From Bacillota bacterium (lineage in GTDB: Bacteria; Bacillota; Clostridia; Acetivibrionales; JAEZXR01), in NCBI GenBank assembly GCA_023419605.1, contig JAEZXR010000018.1, positions 62,001 to 126,000 of the forward strand: 64,000 bases of DNA, written 5' to 3'. Position 1 is the first letter of the stretch. Every line of letters begins with the position of its first letter. The translations under genes were made by a program, and so were the position numbers. The notes beneath the pieces were generated by a model. The model saw nothing but the letters and a program-made list of their open reading frames with translations, had not been told where the DNA came from and did no database searches. This document shows positions 25,009 through 32,381 of the stretch, one piece after another.

Positions 25009-26679
25009 ATGTTGACAGATATAGAAATAGCCCAGAGGTGCAAAATGAAGCCCGTTACGGATATTGCACAAGCGCTCGGCATTTTACCCGATGAGTTGGA
25101 GTTCTACGGAAAGTATAAGGCAAAGTTTACCAATGAGCTATGGCAGCGGGTAAAAGATCAAAAGAATGGCAAGCTTGTTTTGGTTACCGCCATTAACCCC
25201 ACGCCTGCCGGTGAAGGCAAAACCACTACCACCGTCGGCCTTGGCCAGGCAATGGCAAAAATCGGAAAGAAGACTATCATAGCCCTCAGGGAACCCTCTT
25301 TGGGCCCTGTCATGGGCGTGAAAGGGGGCGCTGCCGGGGGTGGCTACTCTCAGGTGGTTCCCATGGAAGACATCAACCTTCATTTTACAGGGGATATGCA
25401 TGCCATAACTTCCGCCAACAACCTTTTGTCGGCAGCTATTGATAATCACATTCAGCAGGGAAATGAGCTTGGTATCGACCCCCGCCAGATTATCTGGAAA
25501 AGGGCCATGGATATGAATGACCGCGCTCTGCGTAACATTATTGTGGGCTTGGGAGGAAAAACCAACGGCACACCGCGCGAAGACGGATTCATTATTACAG
25601 TGGCTTCAGAGGTTATGGCTATTCTTTGTCTGGCTTCCGATCTTATGGATTTGAAGCAGCGCCTGGGAAAAATTATCATTGGATACAGCTATGCCAACCA
25701 GCCTGTAACAGCGAAAGACTTAAAGGTCGATGGCGCTATGGCACTTCTGTTGAAGGATGCCATTAAGCCTAATCTGGTCCAAACTTTAGAGAATACGCCT
25801 GCCTTTATGCATGGCGGCCCCTTTGCCAACATCGCTCATGGCTGCAACAGCGTCATGGCAACAAAGATGGCTTTGAAGATGGCCGACTACTGCATTACCG
25901 AAGCCGGTTTTGGCGCCGACCTCGGTGCTGAGAAATTCTTTGATATCAAATGCAGGTATGCAGGACTAACACCGGATGCTGTCGTACTGGTAGCCACCAT
26001 ACGCGCTCTAAAATACAACGGAGGCGTTAAAAAGGACCTGTTGGCACAGGAAGACCTCCATGCCCTGAAAAAGGGCTTTGTGAACCTTGAGAAGCATGTA
26101 GAGAACCTACGGAAGTTCGGAGTGCCTGTTGTTGTTGCCATCAATCATTTCCATACAGACACGCAAGACGAAATCGAGTACATAAAAACACGATGTCAAA
26201 ATATGAATGTGGAGGTTGCCTTCTCCCAGGTCTTTGCAAAGGGTGGAGAGGGTGGAGTAGAACTGGCAGAAAAGCTGGTGCACCTGCTTAAAACCCAAAA
26301 ATCCAACTTTAAACCCCTATATGAGGTTTCCCTGCCGATTAAACAGAAAATTGAAACCATCGCCAGGGAAATTTATGGAGCAAAAGGGGTCGTCTACACA
26401 GCTTCCGCAGACAAAGCCATAAAGAAAATCGAAGAGATGGGAATGGATAAACTGCCCATCTGTATGGCAAAAACCCAGTACTCCCTCTCGGACAATCCGG
26501 CATTGCTGGGAAGGCCGGAAGGCTTTGATATTACCGTAAGGGAAATCAAGCTCTCTGCAGGTGCCGGCTTCATCGTAGCCATCACCGGAGAAGTCATGAC
26601 GATGCCGGGACTGCCCAAAGTGCCCTCCGCAGAAAAAATTGATATTGATGAAAAAGGTACAATCACAGGACTGTTTTAG
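25009..26679 (+). CDS. fhs: Formate--tetrahydrofolate ligase
   Basis: Fhs joins formate to tetrahydrofolate using ATP, giving 10-formyl-THF for purine synthesis or the acetogenic one-carbon pathway. The 556-residue length is standard. It has the P-loop PAGEGKTTTTVGLGQAM, the conserved REPSLGPVMGVKGGAAGGGYSQV, given here in part, and EAGFGADLGAEKF. The start is the ATG at 25009, eight bases after a GGAGG site; an upstream in-frame ATG at 24979 lies at the promoter -10 and cannot be used. The gene is single, with its own promoter and a downstream terminator embedded in repeats. Confidence 0.96.
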   Translation: MLTDIEIAQRCKMKPVTDIAQALGILPDELEFYGKYKAKFTNELWQRVKDQKNGKLVLVTAINPTPAGEGKTTTTVGLGQAMAKIGKKTIIALREPSLGPVMGVKGGAAGGGYSQVVPMEDINLHFTGDMHAITSANNLLSAAIDNHIQQGNELGIDPRQIIWKRAMDMNDRALRNIIVGLGGKTNGTPREDGFIITVASEVMAILCLASDLMDLKQRLGKIIIGYSYANQPVTAKDLKVDGAMALLLKDAIKPNLVQTLENTPAFMHGGPFANIAHGCNSVMATKMALKMADYCITEAGFGADLGAEKFFDIKCRYAGLTPDAVVLVATIRALKYNGGVKKDLLAQEDLHALKKGFVNLEKHVENLRKFGVPVVVAINHFHTDTQDEIEYIKTRCQNMNVEVAFSQVFAKGGEGGVELAEKLVHLLKTQKSNFKPLYEVSLPIKQKIETIAREIYGAKGVVYTASADKAIKKIEEMGMDKLPICMAKTQYSLSDNPALLGRPEGFDITVREIKLSAGAGFIVAITGEVMTMPGLPKVPSAEKIDIDEKGTITGLF

Positions 26680-26681
26680 GT

Positions 26682-26751
26682 AGTTGACAGTTGAGAGTTG
26701 ACAGAGGACAGCTTTGATGAGTTGACAGTTGATAGTTGATAGAGGACAGTT
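26682..26751. repeat. Tandem GTTGACAGTTGATA-type repeat
   Basis: Imperfect tandem units of AGTTGACAGTTGAKAGTTGA and AGAGGACAG repeat twice. The inverse sequence recurs at 26840-26877 beyond the terminator, so the whole block is roughly palindromic. Confidence 0.7.
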
Positions 26752-26757
26752 AAAAGA

Positions 26758-26804
26758 AGGACCAAAAAAGGTAAGAGCGATGCTCTTACCTTTTTAATGG
26801 TCCT
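26758..26804. terminator. Bidirectional terminator between fhs and the CotS-like gene
   Basis: AAAAAGGTAAGAGC (26765-26778) pairs perfectly with 26782-26795 around a GAT loop. GGACCA and TGGTCC extend the arms outside it. T tracts on both strands serve both convergent genes. Confidence 0.88.
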
Positions 26805-26839
26805 CTATTAATTATGAACTGTCTTTTCGGCTTTTTCCC

Positions 26840-26877
26840 TAACTGTCAACTGTCCGCTATCAACTGTCAACTATCTC
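26840..26877. repeat. Inverted partner of the GTTGACAG repeat
   Basis: AACTGTCAACTGTCCGCTAT followed by CAACTGTCAACTATC is the reverse complement of the units at 26682-26751. It overlaps the last codons of the CotS-like gene, which encode the IVDS end. Confidence 0.65.
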
Positions 26878-27852
26878 ATCGTACTTCTCCATAAACCTTT
26901 TATGAGGTTCCAGTTCGTCCACTACCTCCTGTAGTTTTGCCGCATAGCTCTTTTCCGACCAGCTTCGCTTGCTGTTGTAGAATTTGTTTGCTACCCGCCA
27001 GAACTTTTGCGGAAACTGCAGGATCAGCTTCATTATCTGTAACTCTACTTCTGTCAATTTTTCAACGGACTGGTACTCCCTCAGGATCACTTCCGCCTCC
27101 CGAGGGTCCCAATCACACTTGCGCATTTTACGCCGCAGCAGATTGGCAATGTCGTAGACCCTTAACTCAAAGCAGCAAAACTCAAAGTTAACCACCGTAA
27201 TTCCCTTCTCAGCGCAAAGGATATTACTATGGGTGTAGTCATGGTGACATAAGATCCCGTCTTTCCTTGTTTGCTCGCAAAGCTGCACATATTTGGATAC
27301 TGCAAGCTGCTCGATTGTTTTTTCACCCAGGTTGTAAAAATAATCAACATATTGCAGAAACATATAATCAAACTTGCTTTTCCCCTTTTTGGCAACCTTT
27401 TTTAGCTTTTTAATTTCTTCCAGCCTTTTTCCAAAGTAGGCCGGAAGCTTACCCAGGTCATCTCTTGTTTTCAGAGGTACCGGCGAGATAAATCCCTTTG
27501 AGGCTTTATGGAGTTGTGCAAGCGCTCTGGACGCTTTTATAACATCTTCCCTACTGGCAAAATTACATTCGCGCCCTTCAATAAAGTCACTTACTACGTA
27601 ATGATCCCCGCTAATCTCAATATAGGGCTTCCCCGCCTCAGTACAAAGGTATCTGTCAAGATGGATAAAGCCATTATTATACAGGTGCTCTTTCGCTCCA
27701 TGCACAAACTCAATCCGATCCGGCGAAAGTTCCGTTTTTTTTAGTACTTTCCTCCCCTTCGAACTGCTGATTATATAAGTCTCTTTGAAAGAAGACATTC
27801 CACTTATATCAAGATTGTATTTTTCACCGATTTCCTTATCTAATTCCTGCAT
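26860..27852 (-). CDS. CotS-family spore coat protein (kinase-like fold)
   Basis: This protein of about 330 residues is of the CotS/aminoglycoside-phosphotransferase-like family, whose Bacillus members are spore coat components. The catalytic-loop motif CHHDYTHSNIL is intact, but the metal-binding DFD/DFE motif that should follow reads VNFEF, with asparagine for the first aspartate. Catalysis is therefore doubtful, and a structural role fits. The C-terminal region with FPQKFWRVANKFYNSKRSW is typical of the family. The start at 27852 follows GGAGG by six bases; the upstream in-frame extension to 27987 looks non-coding. Its last residues are encoded by the intergenic repeat. Confidence 0.85.
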   Translation of the reverse strand: MQELDKEIGEKYNLDISGMSSFKETYIISSSKGRKVLKKTELSPDRIEFVHGAKEHLYNNGFIHLDRYLCTEAGKPYIEISGDHYVVSDFIEGRECNFASREDVIKASRALAQLHKASKGFISPVPLKTRDDLGKLPAYFGKRLEEIKKLKKVAKKGKSKFDYMFLQYVDYFYNLGEKTIEQLAVSKYVQLCEQTRKDGILCHHDYTHSNILCAEKGITVVNFEFCCFELRVYDIANLLRRKMRKCDWDPREAEVILREYQSVEKLTEVELQIMKLILQFPQKFWRVANKFYNSKRSWSEKSYAAKLQEVVDELEPHKRFMEKYDEIVDS

Positions 27853-28098
27853 AACCAGCCTCCAGCAAATAATTCGTTTGTATTTTACGCATGCCATTGG
27901 GTGTATAGAAATCGCAAAATGGTTTACGGGGAACCAATAAATTTTCTGCGATGCAACATCAAAGAAATATAAGCACACAAAAATCAAAGGTCTATAACCT
28001 TTTATGCGTTATATTTACTTCTGCACACATATTGATGTCCTTAAATTATATGCAGGGATTTTTCGTTATAGAATACAGTAATCACTTTTCCAGCGCAT

Positions 28099-29451
28099 TT
28101 AACCTTCCTTGGCAGGAAGAAATCCAATCGCCCAGTCGAGCACTGTGAAAACAGTTCTGAACATAATTAAAAAAATAAATATATAGACAGGTGCAATCAA
28201 TCGATGATACTCTCCATGAGAGCCCCCAATGGACATAAATACCTGATACAGAATTAAAACATCAATCCCGGCCCAGTTCCATCCATCTTTCTTTCTCTTC
28301 ATCATACAGAACAAAGTATGCAGGCACTCAATAAAAAGAAGTATAAATAGAAATTTGAAACTGTTGATTCGTAGACGATTATTTAAAAAATTCTTTAGAT
28401 TTTCAGGCCATGAGACTTCATAGTTGTTATAATTATAGTCAGCAAAAATTGCGGACCGCAGGAATTTTTCACTTCCCATAAATTCAAAGGTTTTTCTTAC
28501 ATAAAGAATCGGGTGTCTTTGGATAATCTCGGATGAAAATTCAGCCGCTGCTTTATAATATTCCTTATCCAACCCATGTTCCTGCATAAAGGCTACGGGC
28601 TCGATTTCACCCGTCCCTTTTTTCCCCTTTTCCTCCCGGACCAGAGCCTTTATTTTTTCATCGCTGCTTAATTCCTGTAGATTGTACTGAAGTATTTTTC
28701 CCATCTTATTAACGCCTCCTACCGACGAAATCCCCCCATAGCCATTCTGGCTGTAATTTGCCAGAGAGTGGGAAAGTACCAGCAGAAAGATAGCGCCTAT
28801 AGCAACAGCATGTACCACTAAGTCTCTTTTTGCCTGCCCACTATGCCGCTGGAAAAACAAAAGGCCCGTAAAGAGCGCTACAGGCAGCACAATATAAAAG
28901 GGTTTTGTAAATAGAAGGGCAAGACAGACAAAGTAGATGCCTATACTATATTTACGAATCGGCTTTTCAATAAACTGAACCCATAGCAGGACCAGCAGTA
29001 TTATGAGAAATATGGTTAAACTTTCAGTAAGAATGAGAAAATCCCAGTTCATCACGAAAATGCTCAAAGCGCTGAAAATAGTCACAAGGAGTGCTTTTAT
29101 ATAACTTTGGAAAAGCATTCGTGAGAGATACAGTAAAAGTATCATACCCACGGAAGACAGTGTCATTTGGGCGATGCATACAGCCAGCTCCTGGGGCAGC
29201 CAGAACAAAAGGTGCCTTGCCACTTGAATGAAGCCTGGATATACCGGTACCCGGGCTGCATCTATAGCCAAATAGGATAATTTATAGGCTGCTTCCACAT
29301 ACTCTTTTGAATCCGGATACAGTCTTATTTCCTTAAGGCCCATAAAATAAAAGGCTCTTATTGTTAATGACAGGGCAAAAATAAAAAAACAACAAAAAAA
29401 GAATTGTACCCGATTTCTTTTTTCGTTATCAAAACCAGTTATTCTAACCAT
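28099..29451 (-). CDS. Polytopic membrane protein, GT-C glycosyltransferase-like
   Basis: The protein has about 450 residues and some ten predicted membrane segments. The first large outside loop carries RLYPDSKEYVEAAYKLSY, with an acidic pair, followed by RVPVYPGFIQVARHLL. This layout, with an acidic motif in the first loop and many membrane helices, resembles the dolichyl-phosphate-sugar dependent GT-C (family 39/PMT-like) glycosyltransferases. The match is by pattern only. Such enzymes move a sugar from a lipid carrier to a wall polymer or protein. The ATG at 29451 has an AGAGG site seven bases upstream. It stands alone, with no nearby glycan operon. Confidence 0.6.
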   Translation of the reverse strand: MVRITGFDNEKRNRVQFFFCCFFIFALSLTIRAFYFMGLKEIRLYPDSKEYVEAAYKLSYLAIDAARVPVYPGFIQVARHLLFWLPQELAVCIAQMTLSSVGMILLLYLSRMLFQSYIKALLVTIFSALSIFVMNWDFLILTESLTIFLIILLVLLWVQFIEKPIRKYSIGIYFVCLALLFTKPFYIVLPVALFTGLLFFQRHSGQAKRDLVVHAVAIGAIFLLVLSHSLANYSQNGYGGISSVGGVNKMGKILQYNLQELSSDEKIKALVREEKGKKGTGEIEPVAFMQEHGLDKEYYKAAAEFSSEIIQRHPILYVRKTFEFMGSEKFLRSAIFADYNYNNYEVSWPENLKNFLNNRLRINSFKFLFILLFIECLHTLFCMMKRKKDGWNWAGIDVLILYQVFMSIGGSHGEYHRLIAPVYIFIFLIMFRTVFTVLDWAIGFLPAKEG

Positions 29452-29575
29452 CCAACTACCTCTTATACAGCACAATACTAAAATCAGCTTAAAAGTAATA
29501 AATTTACAATACTATAGAATATATAAAAATACAACATTTATTTGCAGGATCATAGTACATAGTATAACCGGTCTG

Positions 29576-29821
29576 TCAGGAAGGGTTTAAAATACATTTG
29601 TGGTTCGTAAGGATTTTATATAACTGGGTTTCAATATTCTCGTTCCCGTCAATGAATATACTGTCCTCCTGCAAAATCTTATCTAAAAACATAAACTTTA
29701 TTTCAGTCATGGTATGATAGTCCTTCAGTTGTATCTTTCCATTTGTAAAGCAGGACTGACAAAATTCCAAAAATTTCATGGTCTCCAGCAACAAGTTATA
29801 TTTTTCACTTCCCATGCTCAC
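29576..29821 (-). CDS. Small protein of unknown function
   Basis: This open frame encodes 81 residues with two cysteines (FCQSCF) and no recognisable domain. It is mostly helical by composition, with an acidic stretch (LQEDSIFIDGNENIETQ). The GTG at 29821 has an AAAGG ribosome site seven bases before it, and an ATG two codons on is an alternative. A promoter-like TTGACA with a downstream TAACAT or TATAAC lies upstream, between it and the histidine kinase gene. These signals suggest a real gene, but no homology can be claimed. Confidence 0.5.
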   Translation of the reverse strand: MSMGSEKYNLLLETMKFLEFCQSCFTNGKIQLKDYHTMTEIKFMFLDKILQEDSIFIDGNENIETQLYKILTNHKCILNPS

Positions 29822-29869
29822 TATTCATCCTTTTACCGTATATACATAGAGGTTTTTCCATCTTTTATT

Positions 29870-29898
29870 ATGTTATACTACCGTACTCCCCATGTCAA
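29870..29898 (-). promoter_or_regulatory. Possible promoter of the small gene
   Basis: On the minus strand a perfect TTGACA (29893-29898) is followed after 17 bases by TAACAT (29870-29875), or after 15 by TATAAC. Confidence 0.45.
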
Positions 29899-29972
29899 TA
29901 TATGGGATAAATTTTTAACAAAAAAATGCAAGTTATGCTTCCTTCTCCTGCAGTCCAGGGTACGTTATACTC

Positions 29973-31484
29973 TCACTGCATGTCAAACAGAATCTCTACT
30001 TTCGTCCCTTCACCGATTTTGCTTTCCAGTCTAATTTTACCTCCGTGTGCTTCTATAATCTGCTTGGAAATAGCCAGTCCAAGCCCGGATCCTGCTCTGG
30101 ATTCCTCCGTATTCGTACCCCTGTAATACCTCTCAAAGAGGTTTTCCTGGTCATCCTTATGAATCCCTCTGCCGTTATCCTCTATTTCTATACGAATTCC
30201 TTTCCCTTTCATTACCCGCACCCATACCATAGTTTCCTCCGGGTTATGAATCATAGCATTACAAACGATGTTGGTAAAAGCTCTCTGCATCAATACCTGA
30301 TCGGCATTCAGCATTACCGTTTCCAATTGGGGTTCAAATATAACCCTTCTCTCTTCATACTCCGGATCATTCAAAATGTTTATAACTACCTCCCTCAGCA
30401 GTTCGACTACATTCACTTCTTCTTTATTCAGCGGGATCAATTCATTTTTCAGCTTTTGTGTCAGTTTCAGGTCTTCAAGCAGAACTTCCATATATTCGGA
30501 TTTATCCATGATTATTTTCGAAAACTTGATTCTCTCTTCAGGAGTAACCCGGTCGTCGGCTTCAAGCATCAATTCAATATATCCCCGGATGGAGGAGAGA
30601 GGTGTTTTTAAATCATGAGAAATATTTGCTATCCATTCTTCCCTCATTTTCTCGATTTTTTTCCTTTCGAGCTCATTCGACTGAAGTTTTTGGGACATAT
30701 GATTGAGGCTGGTGTATACCTCCTTATATAATCCTTTTTCCGTATAACTGATACTTAAATCGCCCTCCGCCATAGCTGCAATTCCGTCTGTTATCTTCAC
30801 AACAGGCTTAGTCAATCTCCTGGCAAAAATGTATCCAAGCAAAATAATAATCATAAATGTAAGTGTGTTGGAAACCATTGTAGGTCCGATATTAAAAAAT
30901 CCCTTGATATAGCTGTAAAAACCATATAGAAATGTATACATTGTGATTTTAGGCTTAGGCACTCCAATAATATACTGAACCTTTGGCATAGCCCCCTCTT
31001 CCGTTTCATTAACCGGCACTGTTCCATCATTCATTTTGCGTACAGCAAACTTCGATATTGTCATACTTTCCAAACTCGGAGGTGCCTGATAAACAAATAC
31101 ATCATACCCTTTGAGAAGACCTGGGGCGTCTTTCAATTTTGTCAAATCCTCCTTAGTATACTGGCTTTTTACAATAACAGGCTTATTGACGCTTTCGATT
31201 TCCTTACCGCTCTTATCAATTATTTGTACCCAGCTCTTGTTTTCATTCAGCAGTGTTATCGCCTCCTGAGTTATATCAGGTTGCTCGTCCTTTAGCTTGA
31301 TCTGTCCCACTACCTTCCTTACATCGATAGAGTTTGGGTTAAAGGCTGTCATCATTTTACCCACATTGCTCCCATTGGAGGCAACATAAAAATAATAGGA
31401 CATCACAGCCGTGTTGATGAAGTTTCCTGCTATACCGATAATTATAATCGCAGCTAAAAACTGTAGTGTTACCTTCCAACGCAT
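29973..31484 (-). CDS. HAMP-domain sensor histidine kinase
   Basis: This is a membrane histidine kinase of 503 residues. A membrane segment near the N-terminus, an extracytoplasmic sensing region (about 35-200) and a second membrane segment (about 212-232) are followed by a HAMP linker, VKITDGIAAMAEGDLSISY. The dimerisation helix carries the phosphoacceptor motif WIANISHDLKTPLSSIRGY. The ATPase domain has NIVCNAMIHNP (N box), IEDNGRGI (G1), FERYYRG (F box) and GSGLGLAISKQI (G2). AAAGGAG precedes the ATG. It starts two bases after the response regulator's stop codon, so the pair is translated together. The sensed signal is unknown, but the genomic position points to the ABC/SLH cluster upstream. 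Confidence 0.94.
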   Translation of the reverse strand: MRWKVTLQFLAAIIIIGIAGNFINTAVMSYYFYVASNGSNVGKMMTAFNPNSIDVRKVVGQIKLKDEQPDITQEAITLLNENKSWVQIIDKSGKEIESVNKPVIVKSQYTKEDLTKLKDAPGLLKGYDVFVYQAPPSLESMTISKFAVRKMNDGTVPVNETEEGAMPKVQYIIGVPKPKITMYTFLYGFYSYIKGFFNIGPTMVSNTLTFMIIILLGYIFARRLTKPVVKITDGIAAMAEGDLSISYTEKGLYKEVYTSLNHMSQKLQSNELERKKIEKMREEWIANISHDLKTPLSSIRGYIELMLEADDRVTPEERIKFSKIIMDKSEYMEVLLEDLKLTQKLKNELIPLNKEEVNVVELLREVVINILNDPEYEERRVIFEPQLETVMLNADQVLMQRAFTNIVCNAMIHNPEETMVWVRVMKGKGIRIEIEDNGRGIHKDDQENLFERYYRGTNTEESRAGSGLGLAISKQIIEAHGGKIRLESKIGEGTKVEILFDMQ

Positions 31485-31486
31485 AC

Positions 31487-32218
31487 TTATAACTCCTTTG
31501 ACACAAATTTGTAGCCCAGTCCCTTAACAGTAATAAGATGCTTGGGGTTCCCCGGATCATCCTCCAGTTTTTCCCTCAGGTGCCGGATATGAACCATGAT
31601 CGTGTTGTCGTCACCCATATAGTCCTCACCCCAAATCGCTTCATAAAGCTTCCTTTTACTGAGTATCCTGTTTACATTTCTGACTAAATACATTAAAAGC
31701 TGCAATTCTTTGGCAGTCAGATCTATTACAATTCCATTTTTTCGTACTTCCGATTTGGATTCATCGATATAGAGATTGGCTAATTTATAGATTGCAGTTT
31801 TGTTTACTGCCTTGTTACCATCAATGCCTAGATATTGTTTTCTGCGCAGTTGAGCTTTGATTCTGAATACCACTTCTTTCAGGCTAAAAGGTTTGGTTAT
31901 GTAATCATCCCCCCCAATCCCAAGTCCCAAAAGTTTGTCTACTTCCTCTTCTTTCGCAGACAGGAAAAGAATGGGCTCATAAGTAAACTCCCTTAACCGG
32001 CGGCAAACTTCAAATCCATCAATATCCGGCAGCATTACGTCCAGGACAATAATGTCGGGTTTTTCCCTCCTGCATACTTCAATTCCCGTATAACCGTTTT
32101 CAGCTTTGTATATATTCGTAAACCCTTCTTTTAACAGGTAGGTTTCCAATAGATCCCTCAAGTCCTTCTCATCATCAATGATTAGTATTCTGCAGCTGCC
32201 GATGCTTCCTACATCCAT
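31487..32218 (-). CDS. OmpR/PhoB-family response regulator
   Basis: The N-terminal receiver domain has the acidic pair IDDEKD, the phosphorylated aspartate in DIIVLDVMLPDIDG, and the switch residues in LFLSAKEEEVDK and DDYITKPFSLKE. The C-terminal winged helix shows LTAKELQLLMYLVRN, IWGEDYMGDDNTIMVHIRHLR and TVKGLGYKFV, the PhoB/OmpR DNA-binding pattern. The ATG at 32218 has a GAGGT site eight bases upstream and is preferred over an earlier in-frame start at 32242. It is translated with the histidine kinase. A pair of TTTACA direct repeats ahead of its -10 box suggests that it activates its own promoter. Confidence 0.94.
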   Translation of the reverse strand: MDVGSIGSCRILIIDDEKDLRDLLETYLLKEGFTNIYKAENGYTGIEVCRREKPDIIVLDVMLPDIDGFEVCRRLREFTYEPILFLSAKEEEVDKLLGLGIGGDDYITKPFSLKEVVFRIKAQLRRKQYLGIDGNKAVNKTAIYKLANLYIDESKSEVRKNGIVIDLTAKELQLLMYLVRNVNRILSKRKLYEAIWGEDYMGDDNTIMVHIRHLREKLEDDPGNPKHLITVKGLGYKFVSKEL

Positions 32219-32314
32219 AGTTTGTACCTCACAAAGGTTCACCCCAGGCCCTTCTTACTGATAAAGACCTGGGGGATATTTTCTTTAGCTGATACCTAGA
32301 CCAGTACTATTTTT

Positions 32315-32360
32315 ATTATAGCATGGGCATTCAGGTACCCATGTGTAAACAATATGTAAA
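32315..32360 (-). promoter_or_regulatory. Response-regulator promoter with TTTACA direct repeats
   Basis: On the minus strand TATAAT (32315-32320) has no proper -35 box. Instead two TTTACA hexamers spaced by five bases (32355-32360 and 32344-32349) lie about 23 bases upstream. An 11-base period is typical of sites for OmpR/PhoP-type regulators. Confidence 0.55.
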
Positions 32361-32381
32361 TAATGTTTGCGCGAATATTTC

